The notes under the pieces: model-generated
Told to the model about the DNA's origin: nothing
Database searches by the model: none
The model's input: only the letters and a program-made list of their open reading frames with translations
Part shown: piece after piece, positions 36,025-45,435 of the stretch
How positions within the stretch are numbered: the stretch's first letter is position 1
Layout: each line of letters opens with the position of its first letter
Translations under genes and position numbers: made by a program
NCBI GenBank assembly: GCA_036557225.1
Contig: DATBHX010000055.1
Span: 124,001-188,000, forward strand
DNA from: Angelobacter sp036557225
Lineage (GTDB): Bacteria > Acidobacteriota > Terriglobia > Terriglobales > Acidobacteriaceae
DNA: 64,000 bases
Direction: 5' to 3'

Positions 36025-36055
36025 AGGATTACGCTTGATTCGTAGTGCAGAAGAT

Positions 36056-37045
36056 CTATTGATCCACTGCGGCCATGGCACGCTCCGGATAGCGCATGCC
36101 GGCAGCAACACCCTTGGGCGCTACCCGGTCAATGCGAGCGAGATCGTCCGGCGGCAGTTTGATGTTGGCTGCGACAAGGTTCTGCTCCAGGTAGTTGCGC
36201 CGCTTGGTTCCTGGGATGGGCACAAGATTTTCGCCCTGGGCCAGCACCCAGGCCAGAGCGAGCTGGGCAGCGGTACATTTCTTCTCGCGTGCGATCTCTT
36301 CAATCTTCGCAACCAGATCAAGGTTTTTCTGGAAGTTCTCGCCCTGGAAACGAGGAGATTGACGGCGGAAGTCGTCTGCAGCCAGATCGTCAAACGTCTT
36401 AAATTGCCCGGTCAGGAAACCGCGTCCGAGAGGGCTGTAGGGCACAAAGCCAATGCCAAGCTCGCGCACTGTTGGAAGAATTTCGTCTTCAGGATCGCGC
36501 GTCCAGAGAGAGTATTCGGTCTGTAGCGCGGAGATGGGATGAACCTTATGCGCGCGGCGAATCGTCTTGGGCGAAGCTTCAGAAAGCCCGAGATAGCGCA
36601 CCTTGCCGGCGCGAACCAGATCGGCCATAGCGCCCACGGTGTCTTCAATCGGCACGGTCTTGTCGACGCGGTGCTGGTAGTAAAGATCGATTGTTTCCAC
36701 GCCGAGCCGCTTCAGGCTGGCGTCACACGCCTGCTTCACATACTCCGGCGTGCCTTTTACGCCCAGGAACTCGCCGTTCGGTCCGCGCACATTGCCGAAC
36801 TTGGTGGCCAGAACCACCCGATCGCGGCGGCCCTTGATAGCTCGGCCGACCAGCTCTTCGTTCCTGCCCGAGCCATACATGTCAGCTGTGTCAAGGAAAG
36901 AACAGCCGAGTTCGATGGAGCGATGAATCGTGGCGATGGACTCTGCGTCGTCCCTGTCACCGTAGAATTCTGACATACCCATACAACCGAGCCCGAGTGC
37001 TGAAACTTTGAGGCCTTCAGTGCCGAGTCTTCTTTCTGCAAGCAT
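36056..37045 (-). CDS. Aldo/keto reductase
   Basis: A 329-residue NADPH-dependent reductase with a TIM-barrel fold. The catalytic set is visible: Asp and Tyr in FLDTADMYGSG (about 51-60), Lys in VVLATKFGN (about 81) and His in YYQHRVDKTVP (about 123). The nucleotide side includes VPIPGTKRRNYLEQN. It resembles the AKR13-like group, often induced by oxidative or aldehyde stress; the natural substrate is not predictable. AAAGGA lies somewhat far upstream of the ATG. It is a single-gene unit with its own terminator. Confidence 0.9.
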   Translation of the reverse strand: MLAERRLGTEGLKVSALGLGCMGMSEFYGDRDDAESIATIHRSIELGCSFLDTADMYGSGRNEELVGRAIKGRRDRVVLATKFGNVRGPNGEFLGVKGTPEYVKQACDASLKRLGVETIDLYYQHRVDKTVPIEDTVGAMADLVRAGKVRYLGLSEASPKTIRRAHKVHPISALQTEYSLWTRDPEDEILPTVRELGIGFVPYSPLGRGFLTGQFKTFDDLAADDFRRQSPRFQGENFQKNLDLVAKIEEIAREKKCTAAQLALAWVLAQGENLVPIPGTKRRNYLEQNLVAANIKLPPDDLARIDRVAPKGVAAGMRYPERAMAAVDQ

Positions 37046-37156
37046 GATAAGTGTGACGTCCTTTCAATGAATACAGTATGAAAATGGTACATGAGTGATT
37101 GATTGAATGTCTGACATGGATCAAAGCGGATTAGAAACTTGTTGCAAACGCGGCCT

Positions 37157-37354
37157 TCAGCAGGCGCGCGAAGGACAGCGATAGACATTCTTTCCAGGAG
37201 TATTGGTGGATTGAGGTTTCTTGTTGTGGAGAAGTTGAGGTTCAGAAGCCCGGCCGTGGACAAACTCCACCCACTTGAGGTCGTACTTGATGAAGTCATT
37301 GAACGCAGATGCTTCGACTTCAATGCGGGTACCGTCTGCAAAATTGATTGTCAT
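37157..37354 (-). CDS. Small protein of unknown function
   Basis: A 65-residue protein starting at the ATG at 37354, which has an excellent GGGAGGTCGA before it, so it is likely real in spite of its size. It begins MTINFADGTRIEVEASAFND and FIKYDLKWVEFVHG, a compact beta-plus-helix pattern, and then has a basic, disordered tail (HNKKPQSTNTPGKNVYRCP). There is no signal peptide. I do not recognise a family. It stands alone between the aldo/keto reductase and a divergent VOC gene. Confidence 0.6.
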   Translation of the reverse strand: MTINFADGTRIEVEASAFNDFIKYDLKWVEFVHGRASEPQLLHNKKPQSTNTPGKNVYRCPSRAC

Positions 37355-37529
37355 TCGACCTCCCTGTAGAAGCTTTATTTTCTTGTATATCCAGTAGATG
37401 CTCACAATGCACCGAGAGCTTCACAAACTTCTGTAAAAGAATGGCAATAACCGAGAAGCAATCTCTCGCGGGCCTGCTTAAGCTCAAATTGAATGAAAGA
37501 CCTCAAACGTAACCGCAAAGGAGGAGACG

Positions 37530-37901
37530 ATGCCAGCAATTGACAGGGTGGCCGTGGTGACAATTGCAGTCAAGGACCAGGACGCGGCGTTGCAATGGTT
37601 CACGGAGAAGCTGGGTTATGAAAAGCGCGCCGACATACCCGGGGCAGGCATGCGCTGGCTCACCGTGGCTCCCAGGAAGCAGAAAGAAGTGGCGTTCCTG
37701 CTGGCTTCCTGGTTCCCCAACCTCATAGGCAAGAATGCCACCTGCGTAGTGGAGACGCAAGACTGCCACCAGGCTTATGCCGAGCTGAAAAAGAACGGCG
37801 TAAGATTCACACAAGAGCCTGCAAGCCGCCCGTATGGACTTGAAGCTGTTTTTGAAGACCTGTATGGCAATCACTATGCGCTGTTGCAGCGCTCAGCGTG
37901 A
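37530..37901 (+). CDS. VOC-family protein (glyoxalase/extradiol dioxygenase type)
   Basis: A 123-residue protein with AAAGGAGGAG upstream of its ATG. It has the VOC pattern: VAVVTIAVKDQDAALQWFTE with KLGYEKRADIP at the start, and EAVFEDLYGNHYALLQ at the end carrying the final metal-binding glutamate. The N-terminal metal ligand, usually His or Gln, is not obvious, so metal dependence is uncertain. Substrate unknown. Its stop abuts the accC stop on the other strand. Confidence 0.85.
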   Translation: MPAIDRVAVVTIAVKDQDAALQWFTEKLGYEKRADIPGAGMRWLTVAPRKQKEVAFLLASWFPNLIGKNATCVVETQDCHQAYAELKKNGVRFTQEPASRPYGLEAVFEDLYGNHYALLQRSA

Positions 37902-39287
37902 TCAGGCAGACTGTGCTTCTTCCTGGCGTTCTTCATTCATGCGGGCCAGCAGCCGCTCTACATATTTGGTATCGATGTTGCCGGCTTGAAATTCAGGATC
38001 CGCCAGAATGCGGCGGTGCAGCGGAATCGTGGTATGAATGCCTTCAACGATGAACATTTCCAGTGCGCGCTGCATGCGCATGATGGCCTCGGGCCGGTCT
38101 TTCCCAAAGGTGATGAGCTTGGCAATCAGCGAGTCGTAATAAGGCGGGATGATGCCCTCGGCATAGGCCGCAGTGTCCACGCGCACGCCCAGCCCGCCGG
38201 GGACATGGAAGGTTTTGATCTTGCCTGCCGAAGGCGTGAACTTTTCCGGATGCTCGGCATTGATCCGGCATTCAATGGAGTGGCCACGCTGGCCCTTCCG
38301 ATCAAGCTTGGGGATCACTTCCGTCATCTTGGCACCCGCAGCCAGAAGAATCTGAGATTTGACCAGGTCGAGGCTGGTGACCATCTCCGTCACCGGGTGC
38401 TCCACCTGAATGCGCGTATTCATCTCAATAAAGTGCAGGCTGCCGTCTTCATCCATCAGGAACTCGACTGTTCCAGCGTTGACGTAGCCGATTTCAGCGA
38501 GCGATTGCTCCAGCTTCTTGCCGATGTCGGCGCGCAGCTCCGGCGTCACCCGCGTTGAGGGAGATTCTTCCAGCAGCTTTTGATGGCGGCGCTGAATGCT
38601 GCACTCGCGCTCGCCCAGACTGATCACGCGTCCATACGGATCGCCCAGCACCTGGAATTCGATATGGCGCGGGCGCTCGATGAATTTTTCCATGTAGAGA
38701 TTGCCGTTGCCGAACGCGGCCGCGGCCTCTGACTGCGCTGAGTTGAAGAGTTGCTCCAATTCGCCCTCAGCACGAATCACGCGCATGCCGCGCCCACCGC
38801 CCCCGGCCGAAGCCTTAACGATCACGGGATAGCCAATCTGCTTCGCCCACTCGCGCGCCTCTTCGGCGGAGGCAATCACGCCATCAGAGCCGGGAAGAAT
38901 CGGCACGTTTGCTTCCTTCATCGCCTGGCGCGCTTTTTCCTTTTCGCCCATCAGGCGGATGACCTCTGGTGGTGGACCGATGAACTTAATATGCGAGCTT
39001 TCGCATACTTCAGCAAAATTGGCGTTCTCACTCAGCAGCCCATAGCCTGGATGGATGGCATCCACGTTAGTGATTTCAGCCGCACTGATTACCGCTGGGA
39101 TATTGAGATAGCTTTCCGAAGAGCGTGGCGGGCCGATGCAGATGGCTTCGTCAGCAAAGCGCACATGCAAGGAGTTGCGGTCTGCATCACTATAAACAGC
39201 CACGGTCTTGACGCCCAGCTCCTTGCAGGCGCAGATCACGCGCAGGGCAATTTCACCGCGATTGGCGATCAATATCTTTCTAAACAT
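37902..39287 (-). CDS. accC: Biotin carboxylase subunit of acetyl-CoA carboxylase
   Basis: A 461-residue ATP-grasp enzyme that carboxylates biotin on AccB, the first step of fatty-acid synthesis. It starts MFRKILIANRGEIALRVICA, has the glycine-rich KASAGGGGRGMRV loop (about 160), the catalytic FIEMNTRIQVEHPVTEM (about 285-301) and a C-terminal lid domain. Length is normal. Its ATG overlaps the accB stop by one base (TAATG), so the two are translated together. The carboxyltransferase genes accA and accD are elsewhere. Confidence 0.97.
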   Translation of the reverse strand: MFRKILIANRGEIALRVICACKELGVKTVAVYSDADRNSLHVRFADEAICIGPPRSSESYLNIPAVISAAEITNVDAIHPGYGLLSENANFAEVCESSHIKFIGPPPEVIRLMGEKEKARQAMKEANVPILPGSDGVIASAEEAREWAKQIGYPVIVKASAGGGGRGMRVIRAEGELEQLFNSAQSEAAAAFGNGNLYMEKFIERPRHIEFQVLGDPYGRVISLGERECSIQRRHQKLLEESPSTRVTPELRADIGKKLEQSLAEIGYVNAGTVEFLMDEDGSLHFIEMNTRIQVEHPVTEMVTSLDLVKSQILLAAGAKMTEVIPKLDRKGQRGHSIECRINAEHPEKFTPSAGKIKTFHVPGGLGVRVDTAAYAEGIIPPYYDSLIAKLITFGKDRPEAIMRMQRALEMFIVEGIHTTIPLHRRILADPEFQAGNIDTKYVERLLARMNEERQEEAQSA

Positions 39288-39799
39288 TATTTTCGGGGCC
39301 TGATGGCAAACAAGGCCTGGCCGTACTCCACCGGCTGTCCGTTCTTGACCAGGATTTTCACTACTTCACCGGAAGCGTCCGACTCAATCTCATTCATCAG
39401 CTTCATGGCCTCAATGATGCATAGAACTTGCCCTGCGGCCACCTGATCGCCAGGTTTAACGAACGGGAGAGATCCCGGCGACGGTGCTTCATAGAACGTG
39501 CCTACAATCGGCGACTTCACTTGATGCAGATCTTCTTCGACGGCGGCTGGCGGCGCGGCTGCAGGTGGAGGCGCCACGGGTGGAGCAGAAGAATGAACGG
39601 CAGCCGGGGCCGTAGGCGCTGCCATGGGAACCGAAGCCACAGGCATGGGAGCCATCGGTACGGTGTGAGTGATTACCGGAGCCGGCGTTTCCGCACCGCG
39701 CTTGATGCGGACCTTGACGTCACCACGCTCCAGTTCAAACTCGGAGATGTCCTTTTCGATCAGGAAATCAATCAGCTCTTTCAGCTCTTTCTGATTCAT
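39287..39799 (-). CDS. accB: Biotin carboxyl carrier protein of acetyl-CoA carboxylase
   Basis: A 170-residue carrier. It begins with the usual helical LKELIDFLIEKDISEFELER and a Pro/Ala-rich linker (about 50-90). The biotinyl domain ends with the attachment site CIIEAMKLMNEIESDASGEV, in which the lysine of EAMKLMN is biotinylated; the common form is EAMKMMN. It is first in the accB-accC operon. GGAG lies 12 bases before the ATG, a slightly long spacing. Confidence 0.96.
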   Translation of the reverse strand: MNQKELKELIDFLIEKDISEFELERGDVKVRIKRGAETPAPVITHTVPMAPMPVASVPMAAPTAPAAVHSSAPPVAPPPAAAPPAAVEEDLHQVKSPIVGTFYEAPSPGSLPFVKPGDQVAAGQVLCIIEAMKLMNEIESDASGEVVKILVKNGQPVEYGQALFAIRPRK

Positions 39800-39865
39800 T
39801 TAAGTTTTCGGTTCTCCTCTGCCCGCCTTGCGGCATCTCTTGCCTGGGCTGGGCTTATCACGGAG

Positions 39866-40954
39866 CTAAAGCGTGATCAGGTCCTTGCTGGTGGGCGTCA
39901 GGACTTCATGTCCCGTTTCGGTAACCAGGACCATATCTTCAATACGCACCCCACCCTCTTCAGGAATGTAGATGCCAGGCTCAATGGTAATGACCATCCC
40001 CGGCACAAGCTTCTGGGTCTGGCCCCTGGCCACTCGAGGCGGCTCATGCACCTCAATTCCCACTCCATGGCCAGTGGAATGGGTAAAGTAAGTGTCGAAC
40101 CCTACTTTTCGCAGTACTTCGCGTCCGACCCGGTCCACTTCACCTGCTTCCACTCCGGGTTTTACGGCTCCAATCGAGGCAAGCTGGGCTTCCCGCACAG
40201 CGTTATACATGCGGCGATGCGATCTGGAAACCGGTCCCACATGCACAGTGCGAGTCATGTCAGAACAGTAACCAGCGAGTATAACACCGTAATCCAGTAT
40301 TATAAATCCTTCCGCAGGAATGGTTTGCGCGGATGCCCGCCCGTGCGGCAGGGCCGAACGCACTCCGGCAGCCACAATCGTGTCAAAGGACATCTTCTCT
40401 GCGCCGGCCCGCCGGGCCTGTAACTCGAGCTCGCCAGCCACGTGCGCTTCCGCCACGCCGGGCTTGATTACAGACAGGGCAGTCTGAAACAAGCTCGCGG
40501 CGAGCAATACCGAGGCGCGAATCTGGCTGATCTCACTGGCGTCCTTGATCAGGCGCAGAGTTTCTACTACAGCGCTCGTCGGCTTCCGCTTGGTTCTTGC
40601 GCCAGCTGCTTTTCCCAGTTGCTTAAACTCGCTGTAGGAAAGATGATCGGCTTCAAACCCGAGTGTATTGATGCCGGCCTTGTGGGCTCCTTCGCAGGCC
40701 TCAGCAAATGCGGCCCGCTTTCCGATAACAATTTTTGCATCCTGAATCTCTTCATGGGCCTGCTGGGTATAGCGCCCGTCAGTATAAAACCGTGCTTTAT
40801 GAGAGCGCTCACTGACCAGAAAAAGCAACACGCCTGCGGTGCCGGTAAATCCGCTCAAGTAGCGAACGTTGGGCAGATGGGTCACCATGAGAGCTTCCAG
40901 TCCGGCTTGCCGGAGCGCCGATGCCAATCTTTTCTGTCGAGCTTGGTAATTCAT
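39866..40954 (-). CDS. M24-family Xaa-Pro aminopeptidase
   Basis: A 362-residue metallopeptidase with a creatinase N-terminal domain (about 1-125, beginning MNYQARQKRLASALRQAGLE) and a pita-bread catalytic domain. The five metal ligands fit the family: two Asp in ILDYGVILAGYCSDMTRT, His in HSTGHGVGIEVHEPP, and two Glu in VITIEPGIYIPEEGGVRIED. It should release N-terminal residues next to proline or cleave dipeptides. AGGAAA precedes the ATG. It lies 66 bases upstream of accB on the same strand, an arrangement seen in several phyla, and may be co-transcribed with it. Confidence 0.92.
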   Translation of the reverse strand: MNYQARQKRLASALRQAGLEALMVTHLPNVRYLSGFTGTAGVLLFLVSERSHKARFYTDGRYTQQAHEEIQDAKIVIGKRAAFAEACEGAHKAGINTLGFEADHLSYSEFKQLGKAAGARTKRKPTSAVVETLRLIKDASEISQIRASVLLAASLFQTALSVIKPGVAEAHVAGELELQARRAGAEKMSFDTIVAAGVRSALPHGRASAQTIPAEGFIILDYGVILAGYCSDMTRTVHVGPVSRSHRRMYNAVREAQLASIGAVKPGVEAGEVDRVGREVLRKVGFDTYFTHSTGHGVGIEVHEPPRVARGQTQKLVPGMVITIEPGIYIPEEGGVRIEDMVLVTETGHEVLTPTSKDLITL

Positions 40955-41016
40955 TTTCCTGAAATTAACAGTAGCAGATTCATGGCCTCAAACCGGCGCG
41001 GCGGCAGTGGAACCGT

Positions 41017-41050
41017 AAATAAAAAGCCCGGGGACAATGCATCCCCGGGC
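41017..41050 (-). terminator. Terminator of the pil operon
   Basis: GCCCGGGGA at 41026-41034 pairs with TCCCCGGGC at 41042-41050. On the minus strand the hairpin is followed by TTTTTATTTAC. It is 17 bases beyond the pilQ stop codon. Confidence 0.9.
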
Positions 41051-41067
41051 CGTGATCTGAATCTTGA

Positions 41068-43494
41068 CTAGGTTTGAATGATCTTCGGAGTGATAAAGAA
41101 GATCAGCTCTGCGGTTGAGGTGTTGATGTTGGTGTGCTTGAACAGGTTTCCGAGAAGAGGAATGCTACCGAGCAATGGAACCTGCGCGATCGCCAGGTTG
41201 TTGGTGGTCTGAATCACGCCGCCGATGACGACCGTGCCACCATCGGTCACCAGCACTTGCGTGGTGGCCTGTTGCGTGTTCAGCGTTGGGTTCAACTGCG
41301 AACCGGTTACACGGCTGAAGTCGGGCACGGTGTTTTCCACGTCGACGTTCAGGAAGATGGTGTTTTCCGCGGTGATCTGCGGGGTCACGGTGAGACGCAG
41401 GAACGCGTCAACATAGGTAACCGTCGGCGGACCGCCTAACTGGGCCTGCGTCACCACCGGGATACGCGAACCCTGGCGGATCAGCGCTGCAATGTTGTTC
41501 TGCACAGTAATGGTCGGACGCGAAAGGATCTTCAGTAAGCCACGGCTCTCGGCTGCGGTGAGAATGAAGTCCAGACGGAACCCGGCGGTTGCGTTGCTAA
41601 ATTCAATGCCGCTGGTCGGACCGGTTGCTCCCAAATCGGAGAACAGCGGGATCTTGGTTGGATCGCCCTGTCCAGTAATGAATTTCGGCACCTGGCCGCC
41701 GGGCAGCGTGACACTGATCGGGCTGTTCGATCCCAGACCGCCACCAACTGCATTGGGACCGCTGCCGAATCCGACAGCCAGCTGGGTTCCAATGTCGCGG
41801 GCAAAGGTACGCGTGGAGGCGACTACGCGGGCTTCAATCTCGACTTCCGGCGCCTTGCGGTCAAGCAGGCGGATCACCTCCTGCACTTTCGGCAGAACAG
41901 AGGGAATATCTTCAACGATCAGCGCATTGCTGCGATCGTCGGCTACGACGTCGCCGCGAGTCGAGAGGAACTTCTTGATCAGGACTGATGCATCCTTGGC
42001 GTGCCCATAGCTCATGTAGTACGTAAAAGTCTGTTTCGGCACGGCCAGCGCTTGCGCTTCAAGCTGGGCGCGACGCGCTTCGGCTTCCGTCTTCATTGTT
42101 TCCAATGTAGCGATGCGGAGCACGTTGCCCTGCAGCGTGCAAGCCAGGCCGTTGTTATCGAGCACAATGGCCAGCGCCTGGTCCCACGGTACGTCATCCA
42201 GAACGATGGTGACGGATCCGTGAACGGAAGGATCAAGCACCACGTTCAAGCCGCTGATCTCATGAATCAGGCGGAAGAAATCCTTGAGATCGAGGTCCTT
42301 GAAATTCATTCCAAAGGGCTCGCCTGTGTAACGGTCCGTGGTGCACTTGCCGCTGTTGGGCGCAGAGACTGCCACGGCTGTTCCGGCGGGTGTTGACTGC
42401 ATCGGCTGCGGCGCCACGGGTTGCGGCAATGCCTGCGGTTGCTGTTGCTGCTGCGCCAGGGCCGCGTTAATAGCGGCGGGCTGTGCTGCCATGCTTCCAT
42501 GAGCGGCAAAAGGAGGCTCGTTGCTGCTGGGCGCCACAGGATCACGAACAAAATGGGCGGCTGCAAGTTCGGCCCGCGAGGGCGTAGCTTCTACAACTTT
42601 GCCTGCTGGGCTGGAAACAGGAGCCGGAGCGGATGTGGCCGCTGCCTGGGTAGTTTGAGGCGCAGCCGGCGCGGCGGTGCTGTTCCCGGCGACCGCTGTC
42701 TTGGCTTCCGGTAGCGGCGCAGGTTTTGCGCTGCTGGCGCTGTCATGGAGTTTTACGACGAGCTTATTGCCGTCAGGCACAATCTGGAAATCACGCATCT
42801 GCGCCATGTCCAGCACGATGCGAGTCACGGCGGCGTTAAAGCGGCCAACACGCACCGTTTTCACGTCAGTGCTGTTGACGGCGATTTCCCGCGGACGTCC
42901 CTGCAACTGTGAGTTGGGAATGTCGACAACCAGGCGGTCAGGATGGGCCAGCTTCATGGTGGTAGCTGTCATCGGGCCGCTGCCGCTGATCTCAATGTTG
43001 AGAGAATCTGTGCTGCGACCGACCGAGATGTCTCTGATCGTGCGCACCGGACCGGTCTTTTCCGGTAAAGATGAGGCCGAGGCTTCAGTCTGCTTCCTGG
43101 CCGTGGCGCCGGCGATGCGAATCTCCAACCCGCCTTCCACTCCATTCACATTGACCTTGGCGCCGGGAACCAGCGTCAGCTCCATCCGCGCGACTTCAGT
43201 GCCGTCGGCGGCACGGTAGCCAGCCATGCGATAAGAGAGCACACCGGGAGCTGAGACGTCGTGCACCTTGGCGTCCGGATGCGCGATCGAGACCCCTGCC
43301 AGATCAACCAGCATCAAGTTGTCGGTTGGCCGATACTCGGTATGAGTAAAAGTCCCGTTCGCCAGAATGGTGATGACCGCAGCGCCGTCCTGGTTCTTCA
43401 CCAGAACGCCGCCCAGTTGCGAAACGGTAGCCGTTGCCACGGATGCTGTCGTCATGGCCAACAGGACGATTCCTAGCAGTTGCTTAAGCCTCAT
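41068..43494 (-). CDS. pilQ: Type IV pilus secretin PilQ
   Basis: An 808-residue outer-membrane channel through which the pilus passes. A signal peptide (MRLKQLLGIVLLAMTTASVA) is followed by two AMIN-type domains (about 25-250) thought to bind peptidoglycan and a Pro/Ala/Gln-rich linker (about 255-370). Next are an STN-like domain (FKDLDLKDFFRLIHEISGLN), an N1/NolW-like domain (TYYMSYGHAKDASVLIKKFL) and the secretin core with LKILSRPTITVQNN and VPLLGSIPLLGNLFKHTN. I start it at the ATG at 43494, after GGGGAG; the open frame before it is not protein-like. It is the last gene of pilMNOPQ and is followed by a strong terminator. Confidence 0.95.
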   Translation of the reverse strand: MRLKQLLGIVLLAMTTASVATATVSQLGGVLVKNQDGAAVITILANGTFTHTEYRPTDNLMLVDLAGVSIAHPDAKVHDVSAPGVLSYRMAGYRAADGTEVARMELTLVPGAKVNVNGVEGGLEIRIAGATARKQTEASASSLPEKTGPVRTIRDISVGRSTDSLNIEISGSGPMTATTMKLAHPDRLVVDIPNSQLQGRPREIAVNSTDVKTVRVGRFNAAVTRIVLDMAQMRDFQIVPDGNKLVVKLHDSASSAKPAPLPEAKTAVAGNSTAAPAAPQTTQAAATSAPAPVSSPAGKVVEATPSRAELAAAHFVRDPVAPSSNEPPFAAHGSMAAQPAAINAALAQQQQQPQALPQPVAPQPMQSTPAGTAVAVSAPNSGKCTTDRYTGEPFGMNFKDLDLKDFFRLIHEISGLNVVLDPSVHGSVTIVLDDVPWDQALAIVLDNNGLACTLQGNVLRIATLETMKTEAEARRAQLEAQALAVPKQTFTYYMSYGHAKDASVLIKKFLSTRGDVVADDRSNALIVEDIPSVLPKVQEVIRLLDRKAPEVEIEARVVASTRTFARDIGTQLAVGFGSGPNAVGGGLGSNSPISVTLPGGQVPKFITGQGDPTKIPLFSDLGATGPTSGIEFSNATAGFRLDFILTAAESRGLLKILSRPTITVQNNIAALIRQGSRIPVVTQAQLGGPPTVTYVDAFLRLTVTPQITAENTIFLNVDVENTVPDFSRVTGSQLNPTLNTQQATTQVLVTDGGTVVIGGVIQTTNNLAIAQVPLLGSIPLLGNLFKHTNINTSTAELIFFITPKIIQT

Positions 43495-43678
43495 CTCTTT
43501 GTCTCCCCATGCGGCGGTTGCTATACCGCCGGTCATGCGCGGCGTTGCTGGAGCTTGCCAACATCTTCCAGCCGCTCAGAAAATTAGTCCGTACGTTACA
43601 ACGCTGGTACTACTTCCCCTGGGTTCGGCCCTACTGCATTACTGCCTGATCTTGCCTTGCCTGACTCGTCCGGTCCGC

Positions 43679-44710
43679 CTATGAAGTTGGGACCAGTTTT
43701 TTCACTACCTCGCGAGCGGTGTCCCGCCCTAGTGGATCTTTCACGTACTCGCGGAAAATGATGGAATCGCTCGTGATTTTTTCCACGCTGCCGTTGAACA
43801 CCTGGTCATTCTCACGGAGGAAATATGTCTTCTTGGTGCTGTTGGCAACCACGGCCATCATCTTTCCTGTCGTGTCTTTCACCGTGCCCTGCAACACCAG
43901 CTCAGGAATTGACAGGCAACGCTTGCCGCTGGTGCAGTTGGGCGTCGGGCCATTGTTCACGCTTCCGACGCGGATCGGGCTCACGAATGGATCGCGCCGT
44001 CCATGCTGACCAAACGCACGCGTAACCGGCTTGGGCTTTTCCTCAGGCTTGGTCGAGGGCCCGACCTGTGTCACCTTGGGCGCTGCCGTTGCCGGAGTCT
44101 TGGCCGGAGCTTTCTTGGCCTGAGTTGCTGTAGTGGTCTTTTTGGGCGCAGCTCCCTGCACCGGCTTTACAGCGATCACCGCCGGAGCTTTGCTTCCTGT
44201 TTTTGCATCAGCCTTAGGAGCTGCCGCTGTACCCGTCTTGGCCGACACGATCGGCGTGGGCGCCGCCTTCACTTTGACTGGCGCACTCTGCGCAGCTGCT
44301 CCTGTCTGTCCCTTAGCCGGCACGGTGGTGCTGGCAGGCTTGGCAGTTGTAGTTACCGGCTTCGCGGCGGCAGCGGGCGCCGTTGCGCTCTGTGCAGCGG
44401 GTTTGTTCGCTGTTCCGCTCTGCGCGGCAGGTTTGCTCGGCGTTCCGCTTTGTGCGGCGGGCTTGCTCGCCGTTCCGCTCTGTGCAGCCGGTTTGGCAGC
44501 TGTTACCGCGGCCGGGGCGGGTGTGCTCTTTTTGGCTGCCGCGTTTGCGGGAGCAGTCTTCGCCGGCGTGGCACTGCTTTTAGCCGTCGCGGGCGTGGCC
44601 GTGGGACTCGGTTTGGCCGCACCGCTGGTTTGTCCGCTAGCGCTGGAATTCTGCGCCGTGGCCATTGTCGCCATGGCTGTTGCGAGCGCAAGAATTTGAA
44701 TCAGCTTCAT
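43679..44710 (-). CDS. pilP: PilP-like type IV pilus assembly protein with long repeat linker
   Basis: A 343-residue exported protein at the pilP position. A signal peptide (MKLIQILALATAMATMATAQ) is followed by about 210 residues of low-complexity Ala/Lys/Pro/Thr/Ser sequence. The PilP-type domain is at about 230-335, including GRRDPFVSPI and LSIPELVLQGTVKDTTGKMM. PilP is normally an inner-membrane lipoprotein linking PilN-PilO to PilQ. Here I see no lipobox cysteine, so anchoring differs or is lost. Within the linker a 10-residue unit (KPAAQSGTAS) is repeated about four times. The long linker could let the C-terminal domain span the periplasm to reach the secretin. The ATG at 44710 follows GGGA. 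Confidence 0.85.
   Translation of the reverse strand: MKLIQILALATAMATMATAQNSSASGQTSGAAKPSPTATPATAKSSATPAKTAPANAAAKKSTPAPAAVTAAKPAAQSGTASKPAAQSGTPSKPAAQSGTANKPAAQSATAPAAAAKPVTTTAKPASTTVPAKGQTGAAAQSAPVKVKAAPTPIVSAKTGTAAAPKADAKTGSKAPAVIAVKPVQGAAPKKTTTATQAKKAPAKTPATAAPKVTQVGPSTKPEEKPKPVTRAFGQHGRRDPFVSPIRVGSVNNGPTPNCTSGKRCLSIPELVLQGTVKDTTGKMMAVVANSTKKTYFLRENDQVFNGSVEKITSDSIIFREYVKDPLGRDTAREVVKKLVPTS
44388..44496 (-). repeat. 30-base tandem repeat inside pilP
   Basis: About three and a half copies of a 30-base unit encoding KPAAQSGTxS. Units differ at a few third positions, so the array is not freshly expanded, but slippage here could change linker length in frame. Confidence 0.85.
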
Positions 44711-44751
44711 CTCAATTCCCTTTTGGTACGTTGCTTCGTTATTTGCTAAAC

Positions 44752-45405
44752 CTATTTCGCCGGTTGCGCCGCCGCAGGCTGTCCTGGTTTGGCATTGGTT
44801 GCCGGTGGTGCCTCATCCGGTTCATGACTGAAGAACGTTGTGGCCGTGCAGCTGGCCAGGACCGTTTCACCCGGCTTCCAGGTATAAACGCCTCTCACTT
44901 TCGCAGCGCCCTGGCCCTTGGTATTCGCCATCTGCATGTTGCTGACATTGACAATTCGTTCCAGCTCAGAGATACGCTGGAAAAAATTCAGCACCGAGTA
45001 GTACGGCCCATCAATGTCGATGGCAAACGGCACCTCGCTGTAGAACTCCTTGTTGGCGACGGGCAGTGCCGTGTAACGCCGTATATCGATACCCGAGGTC
45101 GCAGCCGTATCATGCAGCAGCTTGATGAACTGATCAGCATCCTTGTCGTCGGGCACAATCTTTTTCTGAATTTCCAGCTGCTGCTGCAGAATGGCCATAT
45201 TCCGGTTTAACTCCGCCAGCTTGGGCTCGAAGGTCCGTAACATGTCGTTTTCGGCCTTCTTGTCCTTGATCTTGACCTGCAGCTGCTCGTTCTCCTGATA
45301 CTTAGGATTGAAATAGACGTAGTAGTAGACAGCGCCTACCATCAAGGCCGCCACGAACAGGATTCCTGCCCGCGCAGCCAGCGACATTTCATTGAATTTA
45401 GCCAT
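44752..45405 (-). CDS. pilO: Type IV pilus alignment protein PilO
   Basis: A 217-residue inner-membrane protein. One membrane span (ARAGILFVAALMVGAVYYYV) is followed by a coiled-coil (EQLQVKIKDKKAENDMLRTF and on to about 95) and a ferredoxin-like C-terminal domain with PFAIDIDGPYYSVLNFFQRI. PilO pairs with PilN to form the inner-membrane platform of the pilus. A poly-G ribosome binding site precedes the ATG at 45405. It follows pilN by 30 bases. Confidence 0.93.
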   Translation of the reverse strand: MAKFNEMSLAARAGILFVAALMVGAVYYYVYFNPKYQENEQLQVKIKDKKAENDMLRTFEPKLAELNRNMAILQQQLEIQKKIVPDDKDADQFIKLLHDTAATSGIDIRRYTALPVANKEFYSEVPFAIDIDGPYYSVLNFFQRISELERIVNVSNMQMANTKGQGAAKVRGVYTWKPGETVLASCTATTFFSHEPDEAPPATNAKPGQPAAAQPAK

Positions 45406-45435
45406 AGTAAAACCCCCAACGATTACCCTGCTGCC

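Noticed and set aside
44388..44496. Short regular repeats as a possible CRISPR array
   Set aside because: The repeats are contiguous with no spacers and encode an in-frame protein linker.
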